Positions 44,136 through 51,588 of a DNA stretch of 51,588 bases are shown here, in pieces. The number at the start of each line of letters is the position of its first letter. The stretch's first letter is position 1. The notes under the pieces were generated by a model. That model was not told the DNA's origin. It saw only the letters and a list, made by a program, of their open reading frames with translations, and made no database searches. This DNA comes from DASZGL01 sp035938875 (lineage in GTDB: Bacteria > Chloroflexota > Dormibacteria > Aeolococcales > Aeolococcaceae): NCBI GenBank assembly GCA_035938875.1, contig DASZGL010000013.1, positions 1 to 51,588 on the forward strand. The letters are read 5' to 3'. The translations under genes were made by a program, and so were the position numbers.

Positions 44136-44832
44136 GTCCATGACCTCGCTCACCGCCGCGCCTGGCCGAGCGGCGACCCGAAGCGGTCGCGCCGTCGTCC
44201 CCGCTCCACGACACAGCGCGCGAGCCACACGCGACTCGGGCAGGCGCACTCGCTCTGCTCTTCTCGACGCGGGCACGCGCCTGTTCGCCGCCCGCGGCAT
44301 GCAGGACGTCTCGCTGACCGAGATCGCCGCCCAAGCGGACGCCTTTCCCAGCCAGGTCACGTACTACTTCGGATCCAAGGAGGCGCTCTTCGTCGAAGCG
44401 GCTTGCCGCGAGGTGCTCCACCTCGGCACGCGGGTGGAGACCGCCGGGCGGACGGCCCGATCACGCGCGGCGTACGCGCGGGTCATGGCCGAAACCGCGC
44501 TCTCATCCCCCGCCCTGCTCGCCTTCGCCGAGGCCCTGCTGCTCGCCCGGCAGCGCCCCACGCTCGAGCCGCTCGTCGCCCGCACCCTCGACCGCCTTCA
44601 CGCTGAGGGCGCACGTGCCTGGTCCGAGCGCGCCGCCCGCCAGGGATGGCCGGTGAACGCGCCTGCCGACGCCGTCGCGCGCGGCTTCTGGGCGGTCATC
44701 CTCGGCCTCGTCCTCGAGCGGGCGGGCTCGGGCGACGCTTTCGACCTGGCCACGGCCGAGGCCGCCGTGCTCGCCACCCTGAGCGTCCAGTATTCGCCAC
44801 CTTCGGCCAAAAGCCGCCAACGGAGAGCCTGA
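44134..44832 (+). CDS. TetR/AcrR-family transcriptional regulator
   Basis: 232 aa from ATG 44134; 44140 is an equal or better start on promoter grounds. After a ~35-residue basic leader, the HTH is RSALLDAGTRLFAARGMQDV, then SLTEIAAQADAFPSQVTYYF and GSKEALFVEA, the canonical TetR pattern. The C-terminal domain (~95-220) is helical and carries the TetR_C ligand pocket (AYARVMAETALSSPALLAFAE). It sits 4 bp before an acyl-CoA dehydrogenase, so an acyl-CoA or fatty-acid ligand is plausible. It is likely autorepressed. Confidence 0.93.
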   Translation: MSMTSLTAAPGRAATRSGRAVVPAPRHSARATRDSGRRTRSALLDAGTRLFAARGMQDVSLTEIAAQADAFPSQVTYYFGSKEALFVEAACREVLHLGTRVETAGRTARSRAAYARVMAETALSSPALLAFAEALLLARQRPTLEPLVARTLDRLHAEGARAWSERAARQGWPVNAPADAVARGFWAVILGLVLERAGSGDAFDLATAEAAVLATLSVQYSPPSAKSRQRRA

Positions 44833-44836
44833 AACC

Positions 44837-46630
44837 ATGCTGCCAAGCGACCCTGGCGTTCGCCACATCCCGCTCGTCGAGCACACCGACTGGTACACAC
44901 CGGACACGCACCTGCAGTGGCTGGTGCGGCGCAGCGTCGGTGAGGAGATCTGGCCCACCGCTGAGTCTGCGCTCCAGGATGCCGGCCGCATCGTCCCCCA
45001 GACCATCGAGCCGCTGGCGCGGACCGCCGACCGCCATCCCCCGGTGCTCCACCAGTACAACGCACGGGGAGAGCGCGTCGACGAGATCGAGTTCCATCCC
45101 GCCTTCTGGCAGCTGATGGACATCCCCAACCGATTCGGCTTGATCCGCGCCGGTTACATGCCGGGATGGCGCGGCCTGCGCACCAAGGCACCCAAGGCAC
45201 TGGTCATTGCGCTGGAGTACATCTGGTTACAGGCGGATCAGACGGTGGCGGGCTGCCCGGTGGCGATGCAGGGAGCGATGGCACGGGCGCTGCAGCGCAA
45301 CGATGCCGAGCTTGCAGCACGCTTCGTCCCCCGCCTCTGCGACGACACCGGCAACCACATGACCGCGGCGATGTTCCTCACCGAGAAGGCGGGCGGCTCC
45401 GATGTCGGCGCCAACGAGACGGTTGCCGTGCGCCAGGATGACGGCACCTGGCGGCTGTACGGCGAGAAGTGGTTCGCTTCGTGCGCCCACAACGACCTCA
45501 TCCTGGTGATGGCACGCCCCGAGGGCGCCGGGCCGGGGACGCGTGGTCTGGGTCTCTTCCTCGTGCCGCGCTTCCTCGACGACGGCACACGCAACTCCTA
45601 CGTCATCCACCGCCTCAAGGACAAATTCGGCACCCGGGGCATGCCCTCGGCGGAATTGGGCTTCCGCGATGCCTTCGCCTGGCAGGTCGGTGAGCTCGAT
45701 CGCGGCATGAAGCAGATGCTCGACATGGTGTCAGCGACGCGAGTTGGCATCGCCGCCCAGGCGGCCGCGGTGATGCGGCGCAGCGCCTGCGAATCGCTGA
45801 TGCACGCGTCACAGCGTGAGGCCTTCGGACGACGTCTCGACATGCACCCGTTGATGCGCGACACCCTCGCCGAGCTGGTGGTCGACAACGTCGCCTCGCT
45901 CACCGCGGCGATCTCCGTCGCAGAAACTCTCGACCTCGCTGACGCCGGCGACTCCCAGGCGGGCAACGTGCTGCGCCTGCTCACCCCGCTTTTCAAGATG
46001 ATCGGCTCCGAGCGCGCCCGCGCCTGTGCAACCGAGGCGATGGAGGTGCGCGGCGGCAACGGCGCCATCGAGGACTGGCCCAACTCGCGAGTGCTGCGCG
46101 ACTCCTACATCCATGCGATCTGGGAGGGCACGGGGAACATCATGGCCCTCGACGTGCTCCGCGCCCTGGCCCACGGCGCCGGCCCCGACTGGCTCGGCGA
46201 TGTCGAGCGCCGTGCGGAGAGTGTTGCCGGCTCAGGTCCAGCGGCACCGCTCGGCGAGGTGGTGCTCAGCCGGCTGCGCGGCGTTGAGCGCGACTTCGCC
46301 ACGCTGGCGACGGCCAATCCCGACGCGCAGCAGCTGCCAGTGCGACGCCTGGCGCGACGGATGGCGATTCTCGCCACCGGGGTGCGCCTCGCCGAACAGG
46401 CGCGTGACCACGCCAAAGAGACGGGCAGCGGCCGGCTCAGCTGGATCGCCGCGCGCTACCTCGCCCGCCTGGGTGGTGACGCCGCCGTGGCCGCTGTGGC
46501 CGACGACCCGTCGTGGTTCGCTCACACCGAGGCGGTGCTGTACGGAGGCGCCGTGCCGATCGATGTCGGTGAGAGTGCCGCCCGCTCGGTGGCAGCAGCT
46601 CTTGGCGGCGTTCCCGCAGCCGTCGCCTAG
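44837..46630 (+). CDS. Acyl-CoA dehydrogenase (AidB-like length)
   Basis: 597 aa, longer than classical 380-aa ACADs because of extra N- and C-terminal regions. The middle domain has AAMFLTEKAGGSDVGANET and YGEKWFASCAHNDLILVMARP (seen in part). The C-terminal helical bundle has RGGNGAIEDWPNSRVLRDS and the catalytic base E430 in HAIWEGTGNIMALDVLRAL. This matches the AidB/very-long-chain ACAD subfamily. It likely oxidises an acyl-CoA with FAD; substrate unknown. It is cotranscribed with tetR, 4 bp apart. Confidence 0.92.
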   Translation: MLPSDPGVRHIPLVEHTDWYTPDTHLQWLVRRSVGEEIWPTAESALQDAGRIVPQTIEPLARTADRHPPVLHQYNARGERVDEIEFHPAFWQLMDIPNRFGLIRAGYMPGWRGLRTKAPKALVIALEYIWLQADQTVAGCPVAMQGAMARALQRNDAELAARFVPRLCDDTGNHMTAAMFLTEKAGGSDVGANETVAVRQDDGTWRLYGEKWFASCAHNDLILVMARPEGAGPGTRGLGLFLVPRFLDDGTRNSYVIHRLKDKFGTRGMPSAELGFRDAFAWQVGELDRGMKQMLDMVSATRVGIAAQAAAVMRRSACESLMHASQREAFGRRLDMHPLMRDTLAELVVDNVASLTAAISVAETLDLADAGDSQAGNVLRLLTPLFKMIGSERARACATEAMEVRGGNGAIEDWPNSRVLRDSYIHAIWEGTGNIMALDVLRALAHGAGPDWLGDVERRAESVAGSGPAAPLGEVVLSRLRGVERDFATLATANPDAQQLPVRRLARRMAILATGVRLAEQARDHAKETGSGRLSWIAARYLARLGGDAAVAAVADDPSWFAHTEAVLYGGAVPIDVGESAARSVAAALGGVPAAVA

Positions 46631-46642
46631 CGGAGGCAAGTC

Positions 46643-47593
46643 CTATCCGGGGACAGGAACCTTGGTGATCCTGTCGATCTCCGCACGTTCTTCGGCGCCG
46701 GGTTCCCACTCCCCCGCGGCAACGTTGGCGGCGACCTGCTCCGGAGTCATCGCCCCGGCGATCACCGAGGCGACGCACGGTTGGGCAGCGAGCCCGCCGA
46801 TGGCAACGCTCAGCAGGCCAACGCCACGTTCACCGGCGAAACGCTGCAGCGCCTCGACCACATCGAAGTTGCGCGGCGTCAGGTAGCGCTGCGCGCTCGG
46901 TGCACGCGCCAACCTCGTCCCCTCTGGCGCCGCCTCACCACGCCGGTACTTGCCGGTGAGCATCCCTGCCGCAAGGGGGAAGAAGGGCAGCATGCCGATG
47001 CCGTGATGGCCGCACGCAGGGATGACCTCCCGCTCGACGCCGCGCACCAACAGGCTGTACTGGTTCTGCGCGGCGGTGAATCGAGTCCATCCGTGGGATC
47101 GCGCCGTCCACTCGGCATCGCTGATCTGCCAGCCGCTGAAGTTCGACGACCCGATGTAGCGCACCTTGCCTTCATGGACCAGGTCATCGAGCACCGACAG
47201 TGTCTCCCAGATCGGTGTCGACGGGTCGGGCTCGTGCATCTGATAGAGGTCGATGTGGTCGGTCTGCAGGTGGCGCAGGCTGGCCTCGACTGCCTGGCGC
47301 ACGTAGATCCGTGAGCCGCCGCGCCGGTACAGCGCATCACCACCCATCTCCATGCCGAACTTGGTGGCGACGATGGCGCGGTCACGCCGGTCGCGCAGCG
47401 CAGCGCCGAGGAAGTCCTCGCTGCGACCACCTCCGTAGATGTCGGCGGTGTCGAAGAGCGTGATGCCGTTGTCGAGCGCGGCATGGACGACCCGAATCGA
47501 GTCGTCACGCTCGAGCCGGCCGCCGAAGTTGTTGCAGCCAAGCCCGACCACCGACACCAGCAGGCCCGATTCGCCGAGGCGGCGCTGCTTCAC
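46643..47593 (-). CDS. Aldo/keto reductase
   Basis: 316 aa. The catalytic tetrad is D48 and Y53 (FDTADIYGGGRSE), K78 (ATKFG) and H120 (YQMHEPD). GSSNFSGWQ and QNQYSLLVRGVEREVIPA are the Kv-beta/YghZ-type group signatures. The C-terminal cofactor site SVIAGAMTPEQVAANV indicates NADPH. It reduces aldehydes or ketones; physiological substrate unknown. It converges with the acyl-CoA dehydrogenase (12 bp) and is 16 bp downstream of the MFS gene. Confidence 0.93.
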   Translation of the reverse strand: MKQRRLGESGLLVSVVGLGCNNFGGRLERDDSIRVVHAALDNGITLFDTADIYGGGRSEDFLGAALRDRRDRAIVATKFGMEMGGDALYRRGGSRIYVRQAVEASLRHLQTDHIDLYQMHEPDPSTPIWETLSVLDDLVHEGKVRYIGSSNFSGWQISDAEWTARSHGWTRFTAAQNQYSLLVRGVEREVIPACGHHGIGMLPFFPLAAGMLTGKYRRGEAAPEGTRLARAPSAQRYLTPRNFDVVEALQRFAGERGVGLLSVAIGGLAAQPCVASVIAGAMTPEQVAANVAAGEWEPGAEERAEIDRITKVPVPG

Positions 47594-47609
47594 GCGGTCA
47601 TTCTGCCGC

Positions 47610-49253
47610 TCACTCGGTGGCGGGGGCCGGGGCGCGTCGGGGTGCGTACACCGGTTCAGGGCGCTGACGCAGTCCCACGAAGGCCACCAGCGCGCTGGCG
47701 ACAGCCAGTCCCCCAGCGATCATCATCACCGTGCGAAAAGCACCGACGAAGGCATCGGCGACGGCAGCGTTGGCGGCGGAGGCCTGGGTTGGGTCGGTCC
47801 CCTCCGGCGCCCGGGCCAGCGCCAGTTTCGATCTCTGCGAGTCGATGGACTGGACCACCGCGGACGCCACGTGCAGGTTGGACAAGCGATCATCGACACC
47901 GGTGTTGAAGCCGTGCACCAGGACGATGCCGAAGATGGCAACGGCGAGAAGCGCGGCGACGCGGGACACCGCGTTGTTGATTCCCGAGGCGACGCCGGCG
48001 TGGCGCCGCTCGACCGATCCCATCACCGTGGCGGTCAGTGGAGCGACGGTGATGGACATGCCCAGACCGAGCACAACAGCTGCGGGAAAGAACGTCGTCC
48101 AGTAGTTGCCTGAAGCGCCAGGGATGGCGAAAAGCCAGAAGCCGATGGCGGCGACGGCCGGACCCACGGTGAGCAGCATGCGCGCTCCAACCCGGGGAAC
48201 GAGGCCGCCGGTCAGACGGGACAGGCTGGCGAGCAGCAGGATCATCGGCAGCAGTGCCGCACCCGCGGCCGTCGCCGTGTAGCCGTGGACCTCGATCAGC
48301 GAGAAGGGCACGAAGAACAGCGAGCCGCCGAGCGCGCCGTAGAGCAGCAGCGTCAGTCCGTTGGTCACGGTGAAGGGACGCGAGCGGAAGACGTCGAAGG
48401 GAAGCATGGGTGAGCGGCGCTTACGGCCTGCGCTGGGCTTCCCCAAACGCGCCTCCAGCACGCCGAAGAGCACGAGTATCACCGCACCGCCGGCCATGGA
48501 CGCAACAACGACTGCGTCAGCGAAGCCGGACTCGTCGGAGCGGATAAGGCCGTAGACGAGGAGCGCGAGGCCAACGCTCGCGAGTACACCACCGAGGATG
48601 TCGGGTGCACCAGTGGCCATCTCGTCGCGGCTCTCGGGCACGCGGGCGGCAATGATCAGCAGGACGACGATACCGAGGGGCACGTTGAGGAAGAACGCCC
48701 AACGCCAGGATGCGTACTGAATCAGAGCACCGCCGAGGACGGGCCCCAGTGATGCGGTGATCGACGTTGCTGCCGACCATGTCCCGATCGCTCGACCCCG
48801 GCTGTCGTCGTCATACGCGGCGCTGATCAGCGCCAGGCTTCCCGGTGTCAGCAGCGCGCCCGCGGCACCCTGCAGCGCACGGGCGGCGATCAGCGTGCGC
48901 GGGTCGGGAGCGATTCCACACAGCGCCGACGAGCCGGCGAAGAGCACGACCCCGAAGCGGAAGATGCGCCGCCGGCCGTACAGGTCGCCGAGGGCTCCGC
49001 CGACGAGGAGCAGCGAGGCGAGCAGCAGCGCGTATGCCTCGACGACCCATTGGGCATCGGTGGCGCTGGCGCCAAGGTCGCGTTGAATGGCGGGCAGCGC
49101 CACGTTGGCGACGGTGCCGTCGATGAACACCATGCTCGAGCCGATGACCGCAGCGGACAGCACCCACGGCGCCGCGGAGCGCGGGCAGTTGGTTGAGCCT
49201 GCCCACGCCTGCATCACCCCTTCGTCGCAGGGCGGACGCACGACATTTGTCAT
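47610..49253 (-). CDS. DHA2-family (14-TM) MFS drug/H+ antiporter
   Basis: 547 aa from ATG 49253; the frame to 49334 runs into tRNA-His. Motif A is GALGDLYGRRRIFRFGVVLF and motif C is LGPVLGGALIQYASWRWAFF, followed by LNVPLG, as in EmrB/QacA transporters. About 14 hydrophobic helices are visible. An extracellular-type loop near residues 470-510 (RLSNLHVASAVVQSIDSQRS) precedes the last helix. It exports lipophilic compounds by proton antiport. It is followed by the aldo/keto reductase on the same strand. Confidence 0.92.
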   Translation of the reverse strand: MTNVVRPPCDEGVMQAWAGSTNCPRSAAPWVLSAAVIGSSMVFIDGTVANVALPAIQRDLGASATDAQWVVEAYALLLASLLLVGGALGDLYGRRRIFRFGVVLFAGSSALCGIAPDPRTLIAARALQGAAGALLTPGSLALISAAYDDDSRGRAIGTWSAATSITASLGPVLGGALIQYASWRWAFFLNVPLGIVVLLIIAARVPESRDEMATGAPDILGGVLASVGLALLVYGLIRSDESGFADAVVVASMAGGAVILVLFGVLEARLGKPSAGRKRRSPMLPFDVFRSRPFTVTNGLTLLLYGALGGSLFFVPFSLIEVHGYTATAAGAALLPMILLLASLSRLTGGLVPRVGARMLLTVGPAVAAIGFWLFAIPGASGNYWTTFFPAAVVLGLGMSITVAPLTATVMGSVERRHAGVASGINNAVSRVAALLAVAIFGIVLVHGFNTGVDDRLSNLHVASAVVQSIDSQRSKLALARAPEGTDPTQASAANAAVADAFVGAFRTVMMIAGGLAVASALVAFVGLRQRPEPVYAPRRAPAPATE

Positions 49254-49291
49254 GGGAGCATCACTGGAGTTGATTCGCCGGCTGCAGGGGG

Positions 49292-49368
49292 TGGGGTGGC
49301 CAGAGGGATTTGAACCCTCGACCTCCAGGGCCACAACCTGGCACTCTAACCAGCTGAGCTATGGCCAC
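49292..49368 (-). tRNA. tRNA-His(GTG)
   Basis: Minus strand: acceptor GTGGCCA/TGGCCAC, D stem GCTC, anticodon stem CCAGG/CCTGG around TTGTGGC (anticodon GTG), T arm GAGGG-TTCAAAT-CCCTC, discriminator C and encoded CCA. A genomic G at the -1 position (49369) and C73 are the histidine identity pair. Confidence 0.96.
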
Positions 49369-50305
49369 CCCGAAGGGCCCGATTATATGGGGCGGTCCGC
49401 CGAGGCCCCCCTCGATCGCGGCGAGGGCGGCGGTATTCCGACTCCTCGACGAGCGCGACGCCTTCGGAGGCCGGCCCAAGGCGGCGCTGTTTCTCGTCCA
49501 TCCCGGGCCGTCGCTCCTGGTCACCCTGGTTACTCTCGCCGCAGCCAGCCTTGCCCTGCGAGGCTGGCCGCCGGCTGACATCACCATCAGGCTGGTGCTG
49601 GTCATGCTGCCTGCGCAGCTGGCCATCGGCGCCGCCAACGACGTGTTCGACCTGGCCACCGACTCGACGACCAAGCCACACAAACCGCTGGTCCGCGGCG
49701 CCGCGTCACCGTCATTCGCTCGAGCTGTCGTCGTCGTTGGCGTGACGACGTCGCTCGCATCCGCGGCAACACTTGGCGCGGTGCCGCTGATCGTCACCGT
49801 GGCCGGGCTCGCTGCGGGTCTCGGATACGACGTCGGCCTGAAGCGTTCACCGGCGTCGTGGCTGGCGTGGTGGATCGGCATCTGTGCCATCCCACTCGGC
49901 GCCTATGCGGCGGTGCAACGGACCAACGCCGCGCTCTGGTGGGTGATACCGCTCGCGGGGCTGCTGTCAGTGGGACTTCACTGCGCCAACGCACTGCCCG
50001 ACCTCGAAGGTGATCGTGCCGCCGGTATCCGCAGCCTGCCCGTGTGGCTCGGACCGGCGCGGAGTCGGATCGTGCTCAGCGCAGCCCCGATTGCAGTCGT
50101 GATCATGGTGTTCGCCCTGCGCACGCGGCTGCACCAGACGGGTGTCACGCTGCCGATCTGCGCAGCACTGCTGGGACTGACAGCGCTTGTCGTGCTGTCG
50201 CTGACGCAAACAGCGGATCCGCCTCGAGCCGGCCTCGGTTTTCCGCTGCTGGCCGTGACCAGCGCGGCCACCGCTGTCGCCTGGCTCGCCGCACTCCCGC
50301 AATGA
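49361..50305 (+). CDS. UbiA-family prenyltransferase
   Basis: 314 aa if started at ATG 49361. That start lies antisense inside tRNA-His by 8 bp and leaves no Shine-Dalgarno. The first Asp-rich motif is NDVFDLATD (N93, D94, D97, D101) and the second is DLEGDRAAGIRS. About eight hydrophobic helices follow the first 45 residues. The family transfers isoprenyl groups to aromatic or lipid acceptors in the membrane, for menaquinone, haem or other lipids; the acceptor cannot be told here. No other ATG/GTG occurs in frame before the first membrane helix, so an alternative-codon start is possible. Confidence 0.85.
   Translation: MATPKGPIIWGGPPRPPSIAARAAVFRLLDERDAFGGRPKAALFLVHPGPSLLVTLVTLAAASLALRGWPPADITIRLVLVMLPAQLAIGAANDVFDLATDSTTKPHKPLVRGAASPSFARAVVVVGVTTSLASAATLGAVPLIVTVAGLAAGLGYDVGLKRSPASWLAWWIGICAIPLGAYAAVQRTNAALWWVIPLAGLLSVGLHCANALPDLEGDRAAGIRSLPVWLGPARSRIVLSAAPIAVVIMVFALRTRLHQTGVTLPICAALLGLTALVVLSLTQTADPPRAGLGFPLLAVTSAATAVAWLAALPQ
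49382..49387 (-). promoter_or_regulatory. Consensus -10 of the tRNA-His gene
   Basis: TATAAT on the minus strand, a perfect consensus hexamer 13 nt upstream of the tRNA's -1 base. No -35 match is seen at 16-18 bp. It lies inside the N-terminal coding region of the UbiA gene. Confidence 0.55.
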
Positions 50306-50350
50306 GCACCACGGTCAGGCGCGGCACGCCAACCGTAGACTGCCCGCGGA

Positions 50351-50427
50351 GCCCCCTTAGCTCAGGTGGATAGAGCAGCCGCCTTCTAAGCGGCCGGTCG
50401 TAGGTTCGAGTCCTACAGGGGGCGCCA
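50351..50427 (+). tRNA. tRNA-Arg(TCT)
   Basis: Acceptor GCCCCCT/AGGGGGC, D arm GCTC...GAGC, anticodon stem GCCGC/GCGGC around CTTCTAA (anticodon TCT), T arm GTAGG-TTCGAGT-CCTAC, discriminator G and encoded CCA. Confidence 0.95.
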
Positions 50428-50669
50428 AATGGATCGTCAGGGCGATTCGCGTTGTGCAGTAACGATCTTCAGGTTTGACCCATCCAGGCGCCAACTCATA
50501 GCGAAAAGTCGAAGTTAATGGGTCCCAGCAGCCCGACGGAACCCCTGTCGCGCAGCGCCAGAGCGCGGCGCATCGGTGCCGGCACGGTGCGCCGCGTCCG
50601 CGCGTTGGAGCACGCCGATTCATCGCGCCGGTGCCGACGGGAGCCAGTGGTCTGTCGGCGGCCGGTGCG
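50428..50669. other. 242 bp without a recognised gene
   Basis: Between tRNA-Arg and the RHH gene. The first 90 bp after the tRNA are less GC-rich than the surroundings. No integrase, direct repeat of the tRNA 3' end, or toxin gene was seen. Confidence 0.5.
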
Positions 50670-50894
50670 TCAGGGCTCGTTGGCGACGTCGTCAGTCGGT
50701 CGGTCGTCCGCCGGGAGCGCGAGCGGGCCGAGCCGTCTGGCAAATCGAGGGATTCCTGGCCCCTGTAGCCGAGAGTGCAGGAGGCGCTCGATCCCCTCGC
50801 GGACGAGCTCGGCCTCTGTCGTGCCCTCATCGCGCGCGAGTTGGGCGAGTTCCAGCATGAGGCCATCATCAAGAGAGACCGAGATCGTCGCCAT
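50670..50894 (-). CDS. Ribbon-helix-helix (CopG-type) antitoxin-like protein
   Basis: 74 aa. The N-terminal half is a clear RHH fold: MATISVSLDDGLMLELAQLA, with the ribbon strand TISVSLDD, a first helix, a turn at DEGTTEAE and a second helix LVREGIERLL. The C-terminal ~30 residues (GPGIPRFARRLGPLALPADD) are typical of antitoxin tails that wrap a toxin such as VapC. No toxin follows on the minus strand, so it is an orphan or a free regulator. Confidence 0.8.
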   Translation of the reverse strand: MATISVSLDDGLMLELAQLARDEGTTEAELVREGIERLLHSRLQGPGIPRFARRLGPLALPADDRPTDDVANEP

Positions 50895-51039
50895 CGCCCC
50901 ATGATGACTCTCGGCCGGAGGCCGAGTGGGTCACTCGAAGCCGCGGCCGAATGCAACACCTGCGCGCCCTTACCCCGCGACCCATTGGAACCGAGCGGAA
51001 TGTAGGCTACGCCCAGGCCCATCGAGAGGAGACGCGGGG

Positions 51040-51588
51040 TTGAACTGCTCCAGCTGCGGGAGCCAGAACGAGGCCGGCCGCAGGTTCTGTGGCGATTGTG
51101 GGGCGCCGCTGGCCCTGGCGTGCCCCGCGTGCGGTGCGGCCAACCCGACGCGAGCGCGGTTCTGCGGCGACTGCGGAGTGGCGCTCGCCAGCGTGGCCTC
51201 GGGCGCTGCCACAGCGCCGCCACAAGCGAAGGCCTCGGGGAACGGGGCCGCCGCGATCGCCGGCGCCGACGTTTCCCGGGAGCCGGTCACCGAGCGCCGC
51301 CTGGTGTCGGTGCTCTTCGCCGACCTCGTTGGGTTCACCACCCTCTCCGAGGCGCGCGATTCGGAGGAAGTCCGCGAACTCCTGTCGCGCTACTTCGAGT
51401 CCTGCCAAACCGTTGTCGTCAGATATGGCGGCGTGGTTGAGAAGTTCATCGGCGACGCTGTCATGGCGGTGTGGGGCGCGCCGGTGGCCAACGAGGACGA
51501 TGCCGAACGGGCGGTCCGCGCCGCGCTCCAACTCGTCGACGCCGTCACCGAGCTGGGCGCTGAGATCGGTGTGCCCGAGCTTCGGGCG
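51040..51588 (+). CDS. Class III adenylate/guanylate cyclase with double zinc ribbon, 3' truncated by window edge
   Basis: 183 codons visible from TTG 51040, with AGAGGAG 9-15 nt upstream; the frame is open to the window end. Two zinc ribbons open the protein: CSSCGSQNEAGRRFCGDCG and CPACGAANPTRARFCGDCG, a tandem CxxC-x(10)-CxxC. After an Ala-rich linker the cyclase homology domain begins: RLVSVLFADLVGFTTLSE has the first metal Asp, and KFIGDAVMAVWGAP has the second. In this family the cyclase is usually followed by an AAA ATPase and TPR repeats, expected downstream. It makes cAMP or cGMP. Confidence 0.9.
   Translation, partial: MNCSSCGSQNEAGRRFCGDCGAPLALACPACGAANPTRARFCGDCGVALASVASGAATAPPQAKASGNGAAAIAGADVSREPVTERRLVSVLFADLVGFTTLSEARDSEEVRELLSRYFESCQTVVVRYGGVVEKFIGDAVMAVWGAPVANEDDAERAVRAALQLVDAVTELGAEIGVPELRA

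Noticed and set aside
50357..51223. 288-aa minus-strand frame over tRNA-Arg and the RHH gene
   Set aside because: Covers a tRNA antisense and other real genes; ends in the tRNA-derived artefact string LEPTTGRLEGG.

Overview
The window is a gene-dense, very GC-rich bacterial chromosome segment. It carries many GTG/TTG starts, 4-nt stop/start overlaps and apparently leaderless promoters. The content is a mix of aerobic central metabolism, acyl-CoA chemistry, soil-type glycoside hydrolases and double-zinc-ribbon cyclases. It points to a free-living terrestrial member of the Terrabacteria, such as Actinomycetota, Chloroflexota or Dormibacterota-like lineages. This placement is inference from gene style; no rRNA or phylogenetic marker was used. 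No phage, insertion sequence, CRISPR array or rRNA was seen. Four tRNA genes are present, all with encoded CCA: Ser-GGA, Ser-CGA, His-GTG and Arg-TCT.

Layout. 1-2.5 kb: the 3' part of a GH5 glycosidase faces a secreted beta-propeller-like protein. 2.5-4 kb: two divergent response regulators share a palindrome, with no kinase beside them. 4.3-5.8 kb: two tRNA-Ser genes, a tandem-ACT protein and a secreted unknown. 5.8-7 kb: an acetyltransferase and an HxlR regulator with overlapping divergent promoters under shared dyads. 7-11 kb (minus): a coiled-coil protein, a CBS-pair protein, a CBS-GltD-ferredoxin fusion and tadA. 11.2-16.8 kb (plus): a KimA-like permease, a flippase-like membrane protein, a class III aminotransferase and a Gfo/Idh/MocA oxidoreductase. 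17-23 kb: nth coupled to a PAP2 membrane protein, malate dehydrogenase, a TPR-like protein, an output-less PAS-GAF-PAS protein and a peroxiredoxin-like protein.

23-33 kb is the central-metabolism core: sdhC-sdhA-sdhB plus a small membrane protein on the minus strand, diverging from gltB-gltD on the plus strand. With mdh, these link the TCA cycle to glutamate synthesis. 33-37.5 kb: a thioesterase and an acyl-CoA ligase/SDR/APH-type kinase cluster of lipid type. 37.6-42.5 kb: a tightly overlapping SDR/GH15/GDPD/amidase operon. 42.6-47.6 kb: a secreted alpha/beta hydrolase, TetR with acyl-CoA dehydrogenase, and an aldo/keto reductase. 47.6-51.6 kb: a DHA2 MFS exporter, a UbiA prenyltransferase, tRNAs, an orphan RHH antitoxin-like protein and the start of a zinc-ribbon class III cyclase.

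The most unusual items are the CBS-gated-looking oxidoreductase fusion next to a second CBS protein, a common C-terminal anchor (four Arg then x-R-x-P-x-A-G) on two unrelated secreted proteins, and several compact regulatory dyads that sit directly on readable promoter elements.
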